Notes: generated from the sequence alone by a model not told the origin. Positions 50,860 to 59,702 are shown, counted from the first letter of the stretch. The stretch: 64,000 nt of DNA from Actinacidiphila yanglinensis (GCF_900107965.1 NZ_FNVU01000001.1:806001-870000), one strand, 5' to 3'. Numbers and translations are program-made.

Positions 50860-52128
50860 CTACAGCGCGGCGGCCCCCGGCTCGACCATCGCCTTCGCGG
50901 TGCGCCCGTCCGCGAAGATCCCGAGCGCGGTCATCTCCCACTCGCCGGAATTCTGCTTGATCATCTTGGCCATCAACACCCCGCGCCGCGCCTCGCCGTT
51001 GGTGAGGTCGAACCGCACCATCTCCTCGCCGGTGGAACCGTCGAACAGCCGGCAGTACGCCTTCGCGACCTTGTTGAACTTCTGGCCGCTGTAGGAGTTG
51101 ACGGTGAAGACCATGCCCGTGGCGTTCGGCGGGAGGGTGCCGAGGTCGATGGAGATGACCTCGTCGTCACCGGAGCCGGCACCCGTCAGGTTGTCCCCGG
51201 AGTGCTGGATCGCGCCGTTGAGGACGGTCAGCTTGCCGAAGTAGCAGGTGGCGAGGTGCTCGCGCTGCGGGCCGTAGACGATGACCGAGGCATCCAGGTC
51301 GATCGCCCGGCCGCCGAACGCCGGCTCCCAGCCCAGGCCCATCCGCACCAGCGACAGCACCGGACGGCCCGCCTTCACCAGCGAGACCGACTGGTTCTTC
51401 TGCAGGTTCACCCGGCCCTTGTCGAGGCTGATCCGGCCCGCGCCGGGCGCGGCCGCCGGCGGAGCCGCGGCGGGCGGCGGCGGGAACTGCGCGGCCGGCG
51501 CGCCGGCGGGCGGCGGCGGCAGGTGGGACGCGGGCGGGCCGGACGGCGGCGGCGAGGAGGGCGCGACCGGGGGAGCGGGCGGCGCGGCGGGGGCGGGCGG
51601 CGCCACCGGCTGCGCGGCCGGCGCCGCGGGCTCCTCGACGCTCACGCCGAAGTCGGTGGCGATACCCGCCAGGCCGTTGGAGTACCCCTGGCCGACCGCG
51701 CGCACCTTCCACGCGCCGGCCCGCCGGTAGACCTCCACGATCACCAGCGCCGTCTCCGGGCCGAGCCCGGTCGGCTCGAAGGTCGCGACCACCGAGCCGT
51801 CGTCGACCCCGCGGACCGTCGCGGTCGGGGTGGTGCCGGCGAAGACACCGCCGCCGTCGATGCTGGCGGTCACCACGATCTTCTCGATCTCGGCGGGGAC
51901 CGCCGTGGTGTCCACCTCGATCGAGTCCGGCGCGGAGCGGCCACCCGAGTGGTGGGTCACCCCGGGCCCCTGCGGCTGGTTGTAGAAGACGAAGTCGTCG
52001 TCCGAGCGCACCTTGCCGTCAGCGGTCAGGAGCAGACCCGAGACGTCGAGCCGCACGGGTGCGGAGACGTCCACCGCCACTCGCGGAACGGAGAGCGGCA
52101 CATTCGAGCCAGGCGTCATTGCGGTCAT
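50860..52128 (-). CDS. Two-domain TerD-family (tellurium/stress resistance) protein
   Basis: A 422-residue protein with two TerD domains joined by a Pro/Ala-rich linker (about residues 185-245). Domain 1 has SGLLLTADGKVRSDDDFVFYNQPQGPGVTHHSGGRSAPDSIEVDTTAVPAEIEKIVVTASIDGGGVFAGTTPTATV. Domain 2 has ISLDKGRVNLQKNQSVSLVKAG, IDLDASVIVYGP, GAIQHSGDNLTGAGSGDDEVISIDLGTLPPNATGMVFTVNSYSGQKFNKVAKAYCRLFDG. Both hold Ca-binding acidic loops (DDDF/GSGDDE). TerD proteins act in metal and oxidative stress complexes with TerC-like partners. ATG 52128; monocistronic. Confidence 0.92.
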   Translation of the reverse strand: MTAMTPGSNVPLSVPRVAVDVSAPVRLDVSGLLLTADGKVRSDDDFVFYNQPQGPGVTHHSGGRSAPDSIEVDTTAVPAEIEKIVVTASIDGGGVFAGTTPTATVRGVDDGSVVATFEPTGLGPETALVIVEVYRRAGAWKVRAVGQGYSNGLAGIATDFGVSVEEPAAPAAQPVAPPAPAAPPAPPVAPSSPPPSGPPASHLPPPPAGAPAAQFPPPPAAAPPAAAPGAGRISLDKGRVNLQKNQSVSLVKAGRPVLSLVRMGLGWEPAFGGRAIDLDASVIVYGPQREHLATCYFGKLTVLNGAIQHSGDNLTGAGSGDDEVISIDLGTLPPNATGMVFTVNSYSGQKFNKVAKAYCRLFDGSTGEEMVRFDLTNGEARRGVLMAKMIKQNSGEWEMTALGIFADGRTAKAMVEPGAAAL

Positions 52129-52331
52129 GCCTTAGGTAACGACAGATCCCTCTTTACGGTTCCATTAGCGACGGAGGCCGGCGGAGATCGGGGGAGGTCG
52201 CCGACGGTGCAGGTCGCGGGCCCGGCGCGGTGTCCGCGGCCGCCGCCCCGATCCGCCGGCCGCGGGCCCGCTCGTGCTCCGCCCACAGCCGCCCGTACCG
52301 GCCGCCGCGGGCCGGACCGGGTCGGTACGTG

Positions 52332-53177
52332 TCAGTACGGCCAGATCGGCGGGTCCGTGCAGAACGCGCCGCCGAGGTTCGCGTGCGCGGGATTGTCCGG
52401 GTCGAGTTCGCCCTGCTCGGCGACGAGCCGCGCGGCGAACACCTCGGAGTCGTCCTGCGGCGCGTACCCCAGTGCCCGCGCCGGCCCGAGGTCCCACCAC
52501 AGGCGGGTGTTCGCGGAGCTGCCGTAGACCACGGTGTGGCCGGAGCTGCCCGCGCCGAGTGCCGCATGGAAGAGGCGGGCGCCGTCCGCGGGGCTCATCC
52601 AGACCGACAGCATCCGCACGTTGGCGGGTTCGGGGAAGCACGAGCCGATCCGGACCGAGACCGTGTCGATGCCGTGCAGGTCGGCGTAGAGCTGGGCGAG
52701 GTCCTCCCCGAAGCACTTGGACAGGCCGTAGTAGGTGTCGGGTCGGCGCGGGGTGTCGACCGGGATGAGCGGGTCGTCGCCCTGCGGGCGGGGGGTGAAG
52801 CCGACCGCGTGGTTGCTGGAGGCGAAGACGACCCGGGGCGCCGGGCCGCCGGTACGGACCCCCTCCTCGCGCACCGCCTCGTACAGGTTGTAGGTGCCCT
52901 GGATGTTCGCCGCGAGGATCTTGTCGAAGGTGGACTCCAGGGAGATGCCCGCCAGGTGCAGGACGGCGTCGACGCCGTGCACCGCCTCGCGCAACGCGTC
53001 GCGGTCGGCGAGGTCGGCGGTGATCACCGCGGCGGCGGCCGGCTCGCCCGCCGGCTGTTCGATCGGCTGCAGGTCGAGGAGCCGCAGGTCGTAGCCGTAG
53101 GACGGCAGCAGGCCGCGCATCAGCGTGCCCAGGCCGCCGGCGGCACCGGTGAGCAGAACGGTACGAGGAGCGGGCAT
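52332..53177 (-). CDS. udh: Uronate dehydrogenase (NAD-dependent SDR)
   Basis: A 281-residue extended SDR. Rossmann motif is VLLTGAAGGLGTLMRGLL; then LHLAGISLESTFDKILAANIQGTYNLYEAVRE, FASSNHAVGF and the catalytic YYGLSKCFGEDLA (Tyr/Lys). The VRIGSCFPEPANVRMLSVWMSPAD segment is characteristic of uronate dehydrogenases, which oxidise glucuronate or galacturonate to the aldaro-lactone. The neighbours fit: a KdgD gene lies divergently and an IclR gene and semialdehyde dehydrogenase nearby. ATG 53177. The upstream region has repeated TTCA/TATAGACA elements shared with kdgD. Confidence 0.88.
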   Translation of the reverse strand: MPAPRTVLLTGAAGGLGTLMRGLLPSYGYDLRLLDLQPIEQPAGEPAAAAVITADLADRDALREAVHGVDAVLHLAGISLESTFDKILAANIQGTYNLYEAVREEGVRTGGPAPRVVFASSNHAVGFTPRPQGDDPLIPVDTPRRPDTYYGLSKCFGEDLAQLYADLHGIDTVSVRIGSCFPEPANVRMLSVWMSPADGARLFHAALGAGSSGHTVVYGSSANTRLWWDLGPARALGYAPQDDSEVFAARLVAEQGELDPDNPAHANLGGAFCTDPPIWPY

Positions 53178-53265
53178 GGTGGTCCTCCTGGTTCGACGAC
53201 GGAGCCCCGAAGTCCGACCCGTCGGCGGGACGGGCGTGACGGACGTGACGAGGCGAGTGTATCCA

Positions 53266-53290
53266 TGAATGGCATTCAGATATATAGACA
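53266..53290. promoter_or_regulatory. Operator-like site between udh and kdgD, first copy
   Basis: TGAATGGCATTCA (53266-53278; 6-bp arms) overlaps TTCAGATATATAGACA (53275-53290). The latter matches 53370-53385 in 13 of 16 positions and shares TTCA plus TATAGA with 59639-59649. A probable binding site for the nearby IclR-family regulator. Confidence 0.5.
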
Positions 53291-53369
53291 GATGGTGGTG
53301 GTAAACACGTCATTACCGGGCGGCTCGGCCGCTTGACCCGTACCGGGCACCTCGCTTAGCGTGGCAGCG

Positions 53370-53389
53370 TTCACGAATATAGACATGAA
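53370..53389. promoter_or_regulatory. Operator-like site between udh and kdgD, second copy
   Basis: TTCACGAATATAGACATGAA is flanked by TTCA and TGAA and contains the repeated ATATAGACA. It lies 46 nt before the kdgD start. Confidence 0.5.
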
Positions 53390-53435
53390 TCATAAGAGCG
53401 CACATCGCGCCAACCGGCTCCGAGGGGGACCCCCG

Positions 53436-54368
53436 ATGACCTCGCCCGCACTCGCCGAGCGACTTGACGGTCTGCTGTTCTTTCCCGTGACGGCTTTCGA
53501 CGCGGACGGCTCGGTCGACCTCGGCGCCTTCCGCGCCCATGTGCGGCAGGGCGTGGAGGCGGGGGCGGCGGCCGCCTTCGTGTGCTGCGGCACGGGCGAG
53601 TTCCACGCGCTGAGCCCCGAGGAGTTCGGCGCCTGCGTGGCCGCGGCCGTCGAGGAGACGGCCGGCCGGGTGCCGGTGGTGGCCGGTGCGGGGTACGGCA
53701 CCGCGCTCGCGCTGCAGTACGCCGCGATCGCGGAGCGGTCCGGTGCCGACGGCCTGCTCGCCATGCCCCCCTACCTGGTGGTGGCCGATCAGGACGGTCT
53801 GCTGCGGCACTACACCGCGCTCGCCGAGGGTACCGGCCTGGACGTCATCGTGTACCAGCGTGACAACGCTGTCTTCACCCCCGAGACCGTGGTCGCGCTG
53901 GCCCGGGTGCCCAACATCATCGGGCTCAAGGACGGCGTCGGCGACCTCGACCTCATGCAGCGGATCATCAGCACGGTCCGCACCGAACTGCCCGGCCAGG
54001 ACTTCCTCTACTTCAACGGCCTGCCGACCGCCGAACTGACCGGCCTGGCCTACCGCGGCATCGGCGTGTCCCTCTACTCCTCGGCGGTGTACGCGTTCTC
54101 GCCGGAGATCGCGCTCGCCTTCCACCGCGCGCTGACCGCCGGGGACGACGCCACCGTCAACAAGCTGCTCGACGGCTTCTACCGGCCGCTGGTCAACCTC
54201 CGCAACCAGGGCCGCGGTTACGCGGTCTCGCTGGTCAAGGCCGGGGTGCGGCTGCGCGGCCTCGACGTCGGCGAGGTGCGCCCGCCGCTGTCCGAGCCCG
54301 CCCCCGCGCACGTCAAGGAGCTGGCCGAACTCATCGAGCGCGGCCTGGCCCTGGTCGGCGACCACTGA
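53436..54368 (+). CDS. kdgD: 5-dehydro-4-deoxyglucarate dehydratase
   Basis: A 310-residue class I aldolase-family TIM barrel (DHDPS/NAL superfamily). It has LLFFPVTAFDADGSVDLGAFRAHVRQGVEAGAAAAFVCCGTGEFHALSPEEF, the tyrosine in VIVYQRDNAVFTPE and the Schiff-base lysine in IIGLKDGVGDLDLMQRI. The GTGEFHAL and YQRDNA segments mark KdgD, which dehydrates and decarboxylates 5-keto-4-deoxyglucarate to 2-oxoglutarate semialdehyde. ATG 53436 follows CGAGGGGGA; the longer in-frame start at 53361 would overlap the operator-like site. It is followed after 1 nt by an unknown gene. Confidence 0.92.
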   Translation: MTSPALAERLDGLLFFPVTAFDADGSVDLGAFRAHVRQGVEAGAAAAFVCCGTGEFHALSPEEFGACVAAAVEETAGRVPVVAGAGYGTALALQYAAIAERSGADGLLAMPPYLVVADQDGLLRHYTALAEGTGLDVIVYQRDNAVFTPETVVALARVPNIIGLKDGVGDLDLMQRIISTVRTELPGQDFLYFNGLPTAELTGLAYRGIGVSLYSSAVYAFSPEIALAFHRALTAGDDATVNKLLDGFYRPLVNLRNQGRGYAVSLVKAGVRLRGLDVGEVRPPLSEPAPAHVKELAELIERGLALVGDH

Positions 54369-54369
54369 C

Positions 54370-55620
54370 ATGGCCGCTGCCGACCTCCCCGCCGCCGGCC
54401 TGCCCGCCGAGGCGGCCACCGCCATGAAGACCTCCGCCTTCCTCTACCCGTGGGACGTCGTCGGCGACCCGGCCGCCGCCGAGCGCGTCGCGTCGCTCGG
54501 CGTCCGGCAGGTCACCCTCGCCGCCGCCTATCACTCCACCCGCGCCCTGACGCCGCGCCATCCCCGGCACCGCGTGGTCACCGCCGAGCACGCCGCCGTG
54601 CTCTACCCGCCCGACGCGGCACGCTGGCGCGCGCACGCCTTGCGCCCGTACCCTGCCGGCGCCTGGGCGGACGGCGAGCAGGACGCCTACGGTACGGCCG
54701 CGGCCGCGCTGGCGGCCGCCGGCCTGGAGGTGCACAGCTGGGTGGTGCTCGCCCACAACTCCCGGATGGGCGCGGAGCATCCGGGGACCAGCGTGGTCAA
54801 CGCCTACGGGGACCGCTACCCGTGGGCGCCGTGCATCGCCCAACCCGCCGTCCGCGCCCACCTGGTGGAGCTGGCCGCCGAGGCCGCGCCCCGCCCCGGC
54901 GCCGCCGGCACCGAGCTGGAGTCCCTGGGCTGGTACGGCCTGGCCCACCTGCACGGCCACGACAAGATCGGCGGTGTGCCGCTCGGCGACGCGGCGCAGT
55001 ACCTGATGTCGCTGTGCTTCTGCCCGCACTGCCGCGAGGGCTACGCCGGGCTCGGCGCCGACCCGGACGCGCTCGCCGCCGCGGTCCGCGCCGCGCTGGC
55101 GCCGGTCTGGTCCGGGGAGAGCGGCGCCGGGGCGGCCGCGGGCGCCGAGGGCATCGAGCGGCTGCTCGGTGCCGAGTTCACCGCCCTGACCCTGAACTGG
55201 CGTACGCGCATGGCCGGTTCGCTCCAGGCGGACGCGATCGCGGCGGTCCGTGCGGCGGCCGGGCCGGGCTTCCAGGTGCTGATGCACGCCGACCCGGTGC
55301 CGTACCGCTGCGGAGCCAACGCCGGGGTCGACCCCGCCCATGTCCTCGGCCACGCCGACGGCCTGGTGCTGCCCTGCACCGGCGGAGCGGCCGCGCGCGA
55401 GGCGGTCCTGGGGCCGCTCGCCGCGCACCGCCGCGAGGGCAGCGTCATCGCGGCGAACCTCACGGTGGTGACCGGCATGGGCGGCAGTCCCGGCACGCTC
55501 GCCGCCGACGCGGCCCATGCCGCGGCACTGGGCGCGACCGAACTCCGGCTCTATCATGCGGGTCTGGCGAGCGACGCGGACCTCGCGGCGGTACGGGCGG
55601 CCCTGCGGCCGGCCGCGTAG
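54370..55620 (+). CDS. Unknown TIM-barrel-like protein co-transcribed with kdgD
   Basis: A 416-residue protein. I do not recognise the family. It begins MKTSAFLYPWDVVGDPAAAERVASLGVRQVTLAAAYHSTRALTPRHP, resembling the first strands of a glycoside-hydrolase-like barrel, and has LEVHSWVVLAHNSRMG, ESLGWYGLAHLHGHDKIGG and a possible metal site LCFCPHCREGY (Cys-x-Cys-x2-Cys). The first 18 residues are Ala-rich and the ATG at 54424 may be the true start. It starts 1 nt after kdgD, so it is probably part of uronate or oligouronide use. No signal peptide, so cytosolic. Confidence 0.6.
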   Translation: MAAADLPAAGLPAEAATAMKTSAFLYPWDVVGDPAAAERVASLGVRQVTLAAAYHSTRALTPRHPRHRVVTAEHAAVLYPPDAARWRAHALRPYPAGAWADGEQDAYGTAAAALAAAGLEVHSWVVLAHNSRMGAEHPGTSVVNAYGDRYPWAPCIAQPAVRAHLVELAAEAAPRPGAAGTELESLGWYGLAHLHGHDKIGGVPLGDAAQYLMSLCFCPHCREGYAGLGADPDALAAAVRAALAPVWSGESGAGAAAGAEGIERLLGAEFTALTLNWRTRMAGSLQADAIAAVRAAAGPGFQVLMHADPVPYRCGANAGVDPAHVLGHADGLVLPCTGGAAAREAVLGPLAAHRREGSVIAANLTVVTGMGGSPGTLAADAAHAAALGATELRLYHAGLASDADLAAVRAALRPAA

Positions 55621-55877
55621 CCGCGCACCCGGCGCCACCGGGGCGCGTCCTCCGGGCGCGCCTCCGAGGGCCTTCCCGGGGGCGTTCCCGGGGCGCGGCG
55701 ATCATGGGGGTACCGCCGCGCCCCGGAAGCCCCGACCGCCCTGAGGCGGGAGGTTCCGTGCGTACCCAAGTCGCCACCGAGGCGCGAGGGGTTGCCGTGG
55801 CGGCCCAGATATTTCCGGCCGATGTCGGGACGGCGACATCGCGGCACCCCGACCGGCCCGTGAAGGGCACCCGCCGT

Positions 55878-56756
55878 TCAGAAACCGCCGGTGGAGGACG
55901 CCGGGCCGCTGGAGCCGTCGGCGCTGACGGAGTAGCGGTCGGCCGCGCTGGACCGGTCGCCCTCCGCGTGGTTGAACTGACCGGCGAACGTGTACGTGCC
56001 GGGCGGCAGGGTGTGCCCGGCGTCGAGCGTCCAGCGGTAGACCAGGTCGGTGCCGTCCACCGAGACCGCGGTGCTGACCCCGGACGCCGAGGTGTAGGAG
56101 CTGTTCTGGCTGACCGAGCCCGCCGAGCCGGAGACCCGCACCTCCACGGTGAGCGAGGTCAGCGCGACGGTGCTGGTGAGGTCGACGTCGTCCTCGGTCC
56201 AGTACGGGTTGCTGTTCGGGTCGACGCTGCCCACGGACGTCACCCCGCTGCTGCCGGCGGGGGACGGCGGCCGCGTGGTGCCGCCGGAGGGCGGGGGAGC
56301 GGCCGGCGTGCCACCGGCCGAGGGGGTCGCGGCGGAGCCCGCGGGGTGCCCGGCGGTGGCCCGGGCCCCCGGCGCGGAGTGGCCGGATCGCGTGGTGCCC
56401 TCCCGCTCGGCCGGGTGCGAGCGGGTCGCGGTGCCCGAAGTGGCCGCGCCCTGGGGGCCCGGCTGCGCGGAGGTCGCGTCGCGGGGGCTCACCACGTTCT
56501 GCCCCGGAGCGGCGTCGCCGCCGACCGCGCCCACCGCGAGACCGCCGATGCCGATCGCGCCCGCCACCGCTGCCGCGACCGCGGTCACCCGCATCCAGGG
56601 AGCGGGCGGGCGCTCCCGCGTCGCCGCTCCCGAGCCCGTCGGCCCGCCGCTCTCGGCGATCGCGCGCTCCACCCGGGCCAGCATCCGCTCGCGGTCCGGC
56701 CGGTACGCGTCCGCTGCCTCGCGCAGTTGCTGCGGCAGTTGCGGCAGTTGGCCCAT
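55878..56756 (-). CDS. Single-pass membrane protein coupled to the SigE-type sigma factor
   Basis: A 292-residue protein. The cytosolic N-terminus (about 55 residues) is MGQLPQLPQQLREAADAYRPDRERMLARVERAIAESG, then one TM segment (VTAVAAAVAGAIGIGGLAVGAVGG), a Ser/Pro/Gly-rich linker of about 110 residues, and a C-terminal beta-rich domain starting near PNSNPYWTEDDVDLTSTVALTSLTVEVRVSGSAG. The ATG overlaps the stop of the sigma factor gene by one base, so they are co-translated. Function is unknown; position and topology suggest an anti-sigma-like or signal-sensing partner, although no zinc (HCC) motif is seen. Confidence 0.7.
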   Translation of the reverse strand: MGQLPQLPQQLREAADAYRPDRERMLARVERAIAESGGPTGSGAATRERPPAPWMRVTAVAAAVAGAIGIGGLAVGAVGGDAAPGQNVVSPRDATSAQPGPQGAATSGTATRSHPAEREGTTRSGHSAPGARATAGHPAGSAATPSAGGTPAAPPPSGGTTRPPSPAGSSGVTSVGSVDPNSNPYWTEDDVDLTSTVALTSLTVEVRVSGSAGSVSQNSSYTSASGVSTAVSVDGTDLVYRWTLDAGHTLPPGTYTFAGQFNHAEGDRSSAADRYSVSADGSSGPASSTGGF

Positions 56757-57811
56757 CACATTCCCCGTCCCGTGCGCGTACGCGGGCGCGTGGTGGAATC
56801 CGTCGACTCCAGTATCCGCGCCGCGCCGCTTCGTTCCGCGTCGGCCTCCGCCGCGGGAGCGCTCCCGCTTGCCGCCGCACTTTCCCCGCTCCGCGCGTGC
56901 CGTTTCCCGGCGCCGCCCGCGTCCTGCCCGCCGAGAGCCTGCAACCCGCCCGCAGCGGGCGGGGTTTGCTCGGCGAGCAGGGTGGTGCCCGCGGCGCCGT
57001 CCTCGGCCGGGCCCAACGTGCCGCCCGCCGACGGCGGTTGCTCGGCGAGCATGCTGCCGAGTGCCGCGGTGGCCGGTCCCAGGGCGGGTTCCGGGTCGTG
57101 CCCGGCGCGCGCGGCGGTGAGCGGGTCGCCGACCGCGGACGCCACGGCGGGGACCGCCGCCGACCCCGGTGGCGCCCCCGGCGTGGGGACCGAACTGGTA
57201 GCGCCTGCAATTGAGTTCAGCGCCGGGCCGGACCGGGCGACCGCCGTCACCGGAGGGGCCGGGACGGCGGAGGCACCGGTGGACGCCGCGGCCGGGTGGG
57301 CCAGCAGCCGCTCCAGTTCCGCCACCCCGCGGGAGGTCTGGCTCTTCACGGTGCCCACCGAGATGCCCAGCGCCTCGGCCGTGTCCTTCTCCGACAGGTC
57401 GAACGCGTGGCGCAGCACCACGCACGCCCGCTTGCGGAAGGGCAGCCGCTGGAGTGCCTCCCGCAGGTCCAGCACCGCCGGCACATCCGGCTGCTCCACC
57501 GCGCGTTCGGTCCGCTGCGACCAGAACAGCGCGATCCGGCGGCGCTCGCGGACGGCGCTGCGGATGCGGGAGCGGGCCAGGTTCGCGACCACCCCACGCG
57601 CGTACGCGGCCGGGTGATCGGCCACCCGTACCCGATCCCAGTGCCGCCACAGCGCCACCAGCGCGTCCGCCGCGAGGTCGTCGGCCGCGTCCGCCTCGCC
57701 GGTCAGCAGATGGGCGAGGCGGGCGAGTTCGGCGTAGTGCTGCTCGAAGAACTCGTGGAAGGCCGCCGCTTCGTCGTCAGCGGTGGACCCGGCACCGTTC
57801 CCGACGGACAT
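56756..57811 (-). CDS. SigE-family ECF RNA polymerase sigma factor with long C-terminal tail
   Basis: A 351-residue protein. Sigma region 2 spans residues 20-85 (FHEFFEQHYAELARLAHLLTGEADAADDLAADALVALWRHWDRV); region 4 spans about 105-165 (LREALQRLPFRKRACVVLRHAFDLSEKDTAEALGISVGTVKSQTSRGVAELERLL). The last 180 residues are a low-complexity Ala/Pro/Gly tail, unusual for this group, which normally ends soon after region 4. Start is uncertain: GTG 57817 lies better after AGGAAGAGG. It is translationally coupled to the membrane protein gene. Confidence 0.88.
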   Translation of the reverse strand: MSVGNGAGSTADDEAAAFHEFFEQHYAELARLAHLLTGEADAADDLAADALVALWRHWDRVRVADHPAAYARGVVANLARSRIRSAVRERRRIALFWSQRTERAVEQPDVPAVLDLREALQRLPFRKRACVVLRHAFDLSEKDTAEALGISVGTVKSQTSRGVAELERLLAHPAAASTGASAVPAPPVTAVARSGPALNSIAGATSSVPTPGAPPGSAAVPAVASAVGDPLTAARAGHDPEPALGPATAALGSMLAEQPPSAGGTLGPAEDGAAGTTLLAEQTPPAAGGLQALGGQDAGGAGKRHARSGESAAASGSAPAAEADAERSGAARILESTDSTTRPRTRTGRGM

Positions 57812-57894
57812 GCCCACGGTCACCTCTTCCTGCCCGGACCTCCCCGCCACGGCGCGGCGTGAGCGTAGCAGCGCGGTCGGACCGTGGGCAGAGG

Positions 57895-58731
57895 TCAGGA
57901 ACCGGCAATTCCCGGGTGCGCGGAGCGCTCCACGCGGGTGATGATCTCCAGGTCGAACTCGCCCTGCGCGGTCTCCGGACGGGAGCGCAGGTACGCGCGG
58001 ATGTCCGCGATCAACCCCTCCCGCTCGGCCGGATCGAGGGTCAGCGTGTGCGAGTGGGTGGCGATCGTGTCGATCAGCGAGTCGGCGGTGCGCCGCTGCC
58101 GGTGCGGGAAGAACGCGTGCTCGACCGGGGTGAGTTCGGGGTGCGGCTGGATGCCCCGCCCCGGGCTCCAGTCGATGAACGAGTTGCGGCTCTGCGCCAC
58201 CTTGCCGAGGCCGGCGATCCACTCCAGCCGGTCGTCGTCGGTGTTCCACAGCGCGCCGAGCACGCCGCCGGGTCGCAGCACCCGCACGATCTCGGGCAGC
58301 GCCCGGCTCTGGTCGAACCAGTGCAGCGCCTGCCCGACGACCACCGCGTCGACAGACGCGTCCGGCAACGGGATCTCCTCCGCCCCTGCCTGATGGGTCG
58401 TCACCGACGGTATGTGCGACCGCAGTTCGGCGAGCATCAGCGGGTCCGGCTCCACCGAGGTCACCCGGTGTCCCATCCCGGCCACCACCGCGCTCAGCTT
58501 GCCGGTGCCCGCTCCCAGGTCCAGCACGTCCAGGGTGCCGTCGGGCGCGCCGAGCCCGGCGTCCCGCGCGGGCTCCAGCGCCCAGCGCACCGCGTTGACC
58601 GGGTAGTCGGGCCGGTGCTCGGCGTACGCCGCCGCCGCGGGTCCGAAGGACGACGCGCGCGCCTTGATCAGCTGGGGGTCGTAGGGGCCGTCACGGTGGG
58701 TACGGGCGCTGCCCGTGGTCTCGGTAGCCAT
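57895..58731 (-). CDS. Class I SAM-dependent methyltransferase
   Basis: A 278-residue protein. Motif I is LDVLDLGAGTGKLSAVV near residue 67; SVEPDPLMLAELR follows, then DAVVVGQALHWFDQSRALPEIVRVLRPGGVLGALWN. The N-terminal RASSFGPAAAAYAEHRPDYP is typical of a group of actinobacterial small-molecule methyltransferases (methyltransferase 11 domain). Substrate is unknown. It lies between the sigma factor and the IclR gene on the same strand and shows no obvious link to uronate catabolism. Confidence 0.88.
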   Translation of the reverse strand: MATETTGSARTHRDGPYDPQLIKARASSFGPAAAAYAEHRPDYPVNAVRWALEPARDAGLGAPDGTLDVLDLGAGTGKLSAVVAGMGHRVTSVEPDPLMLAELRSHIPSVTTHQAGAEEIPLPDASVDAVVVGQALHWFDQSRALPEIVRVLRPGGVLGALWNTDDDRLEWIAGLGKVAQSRNSFIDWSPGRGIQPHPELTPVEHAFFPHRQRRTADSLIDTIATHSHTLTLDPAEREGLIADIRAYLRSRPETAQGEFDLEIITRVERSAHPGIAGS

Positions 58732-58792
58732 GCTCCGAATCTACGGTGCGCGCCTGCCGTCCGGGGGAGCGTTCGCCCCCGGGTCGGGTGGA

Positions 58793-59563
58793 TCACAGCC
58801 GGCGGGTGGCCAGCAGCAGGCGGTCCCGGGCGTCGAAGAGCGTGTCCTTGATCATCTGCTCGTGCCCCGGAGTGAGCCGGGCCACCGGTACCGAGCAGCT
58901 GACCGCGTCGCGGGCCGGGGTCCGGTAGGGGATCGCGATGCCGAAGCAGCGCAGCCCGAGGGTGTTCTCCTCGCGGTCCACGGCGTAGCCCTGCTCGCGG
59001 ATGAGGGCGAGCTCCTCGATCAGCTTCTCGCGGTCGGTGTGGGTGTGCTCGGTGAGCGGCTCCAGCGTCTCCGGGAGGAGCTTGCGGACCTGCTCGTCCG
59101 TGTATGTGGCCAGCAGCGCCTTGCCGAGGGAGGTGGAGTGCGCCGGCAGCCGGCGGCCGACCCGGGTGAAGGGGCGCAGGTAGTGCTGCGACTGGCGGGT
59201 GGCGAGGTAGACCACGTTGGTGCCGTCCAGCCGGGCCATGTGGATGGTCTCGCTGGTCTCGTCGGACAGCCGGTCGAGGGTGGGCCGGGCGGCGGCCACC
59301 ACCTCGTCGCCGTCGATGTACGAGGTGCCGACCAGCAGCGCGCGCACCCCGATGCCGTACCGCGTGCCGGTCGCGTCGGTCTCGATCCAGCCCAGCTCGA
59401 CCAGGGTGCGCAGCAGCATGTAGAGGCTCGACTTGGGGTAGCCGACCGACTCCTGGACGGCGGCCAGGCTGTGCATGCCGGGGCGGCCCGCGAAGAACTC
59501 CAGCAGTTCCACCGTGCGGACCGCGGACTTGACCTGGGAACCGGCTCCCTCGGCAGCAGCCAT
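58793..59563 (-). CDS. IclR-family transcriptional regulator
   Basis: A 256-residue protein. The N-terminal winged helix (residues 10-75) reads SAVRTVELLEFFAGRPGMHSLAAVQESVGYPKSSLYMLLRTLVELGWIETDATGTRYGIG. The IclR effector domain follows, with ETIHMARLDGTNVVYLATR, RRLPAHSTSLGKALLA and GLRCFGIAIPYRTPARDAVSCSVPV. It is divergent from the semialdehyde dehydrogenase gene, and palindromic TTCA/TATAGA sites occur both there and in the udh-kdgD region. It probably controls both, with a uronate or aldarate intermediate as effector. Confidence 0.92.
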   Translation of the reverse strand: MAAAEGAGSQVKSAVRTVELLEFFAGRPGMHSLAAVQESVGYPKSSLYMLLRTLVELGWIETDATGTRYGIGVRALLVGTSYIDGDEVVAAARPTLDRLSDETSETIHMARLDGTNVVYLATRQSQHYLRPFTRVGRRLPAHSTSLGKALLATYTDEQVRKLLPETLEPLTEHTHTDREKLIEELALIREQGYAVDREENTLGLRCFGIAIPYRTPARDAVSCSVPVARLTPGHEQMIKDTLFDARDRLLLATRRL

Positions 59564-59637
59564 CGCGTCTGACCCCTCTTGTTCGGCCCGGCCGCATGGA
59601 CGTAGGCTCCGGACGTAGATTCACATGTGAAGACGTT

Positions 59638-59653
59638 GTTCAGTATAGAGAAC
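59638..59653. promoter_or_regulatory. IclR-type operator candidate upstream of the semialdehyde dehydrogenase
   Basis: GTTCAGTATAGAGAAC is a 16-bp palindrome (12 of 16 symmetric positions, perfect GTTC/GAAC ends). It lies between the divergent IclR and dehydrogenase genes and shares TTCA and TATAGA with the two sites at 53275 and 53370. Confidence 0.55.
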
Positions 59654-59702
59654 GAGCGATGACGGCGGCGTGCAGTTGACCGAGAATGTGGAGGTTATTC
59701 CG

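Noticed and set aside
57211..58851. 546-codon plus-strand frame across the sigma factor and methyltransferase genes
   Set aside because: No domain pattern, and both underlying minus-strand genes have clear motifs.
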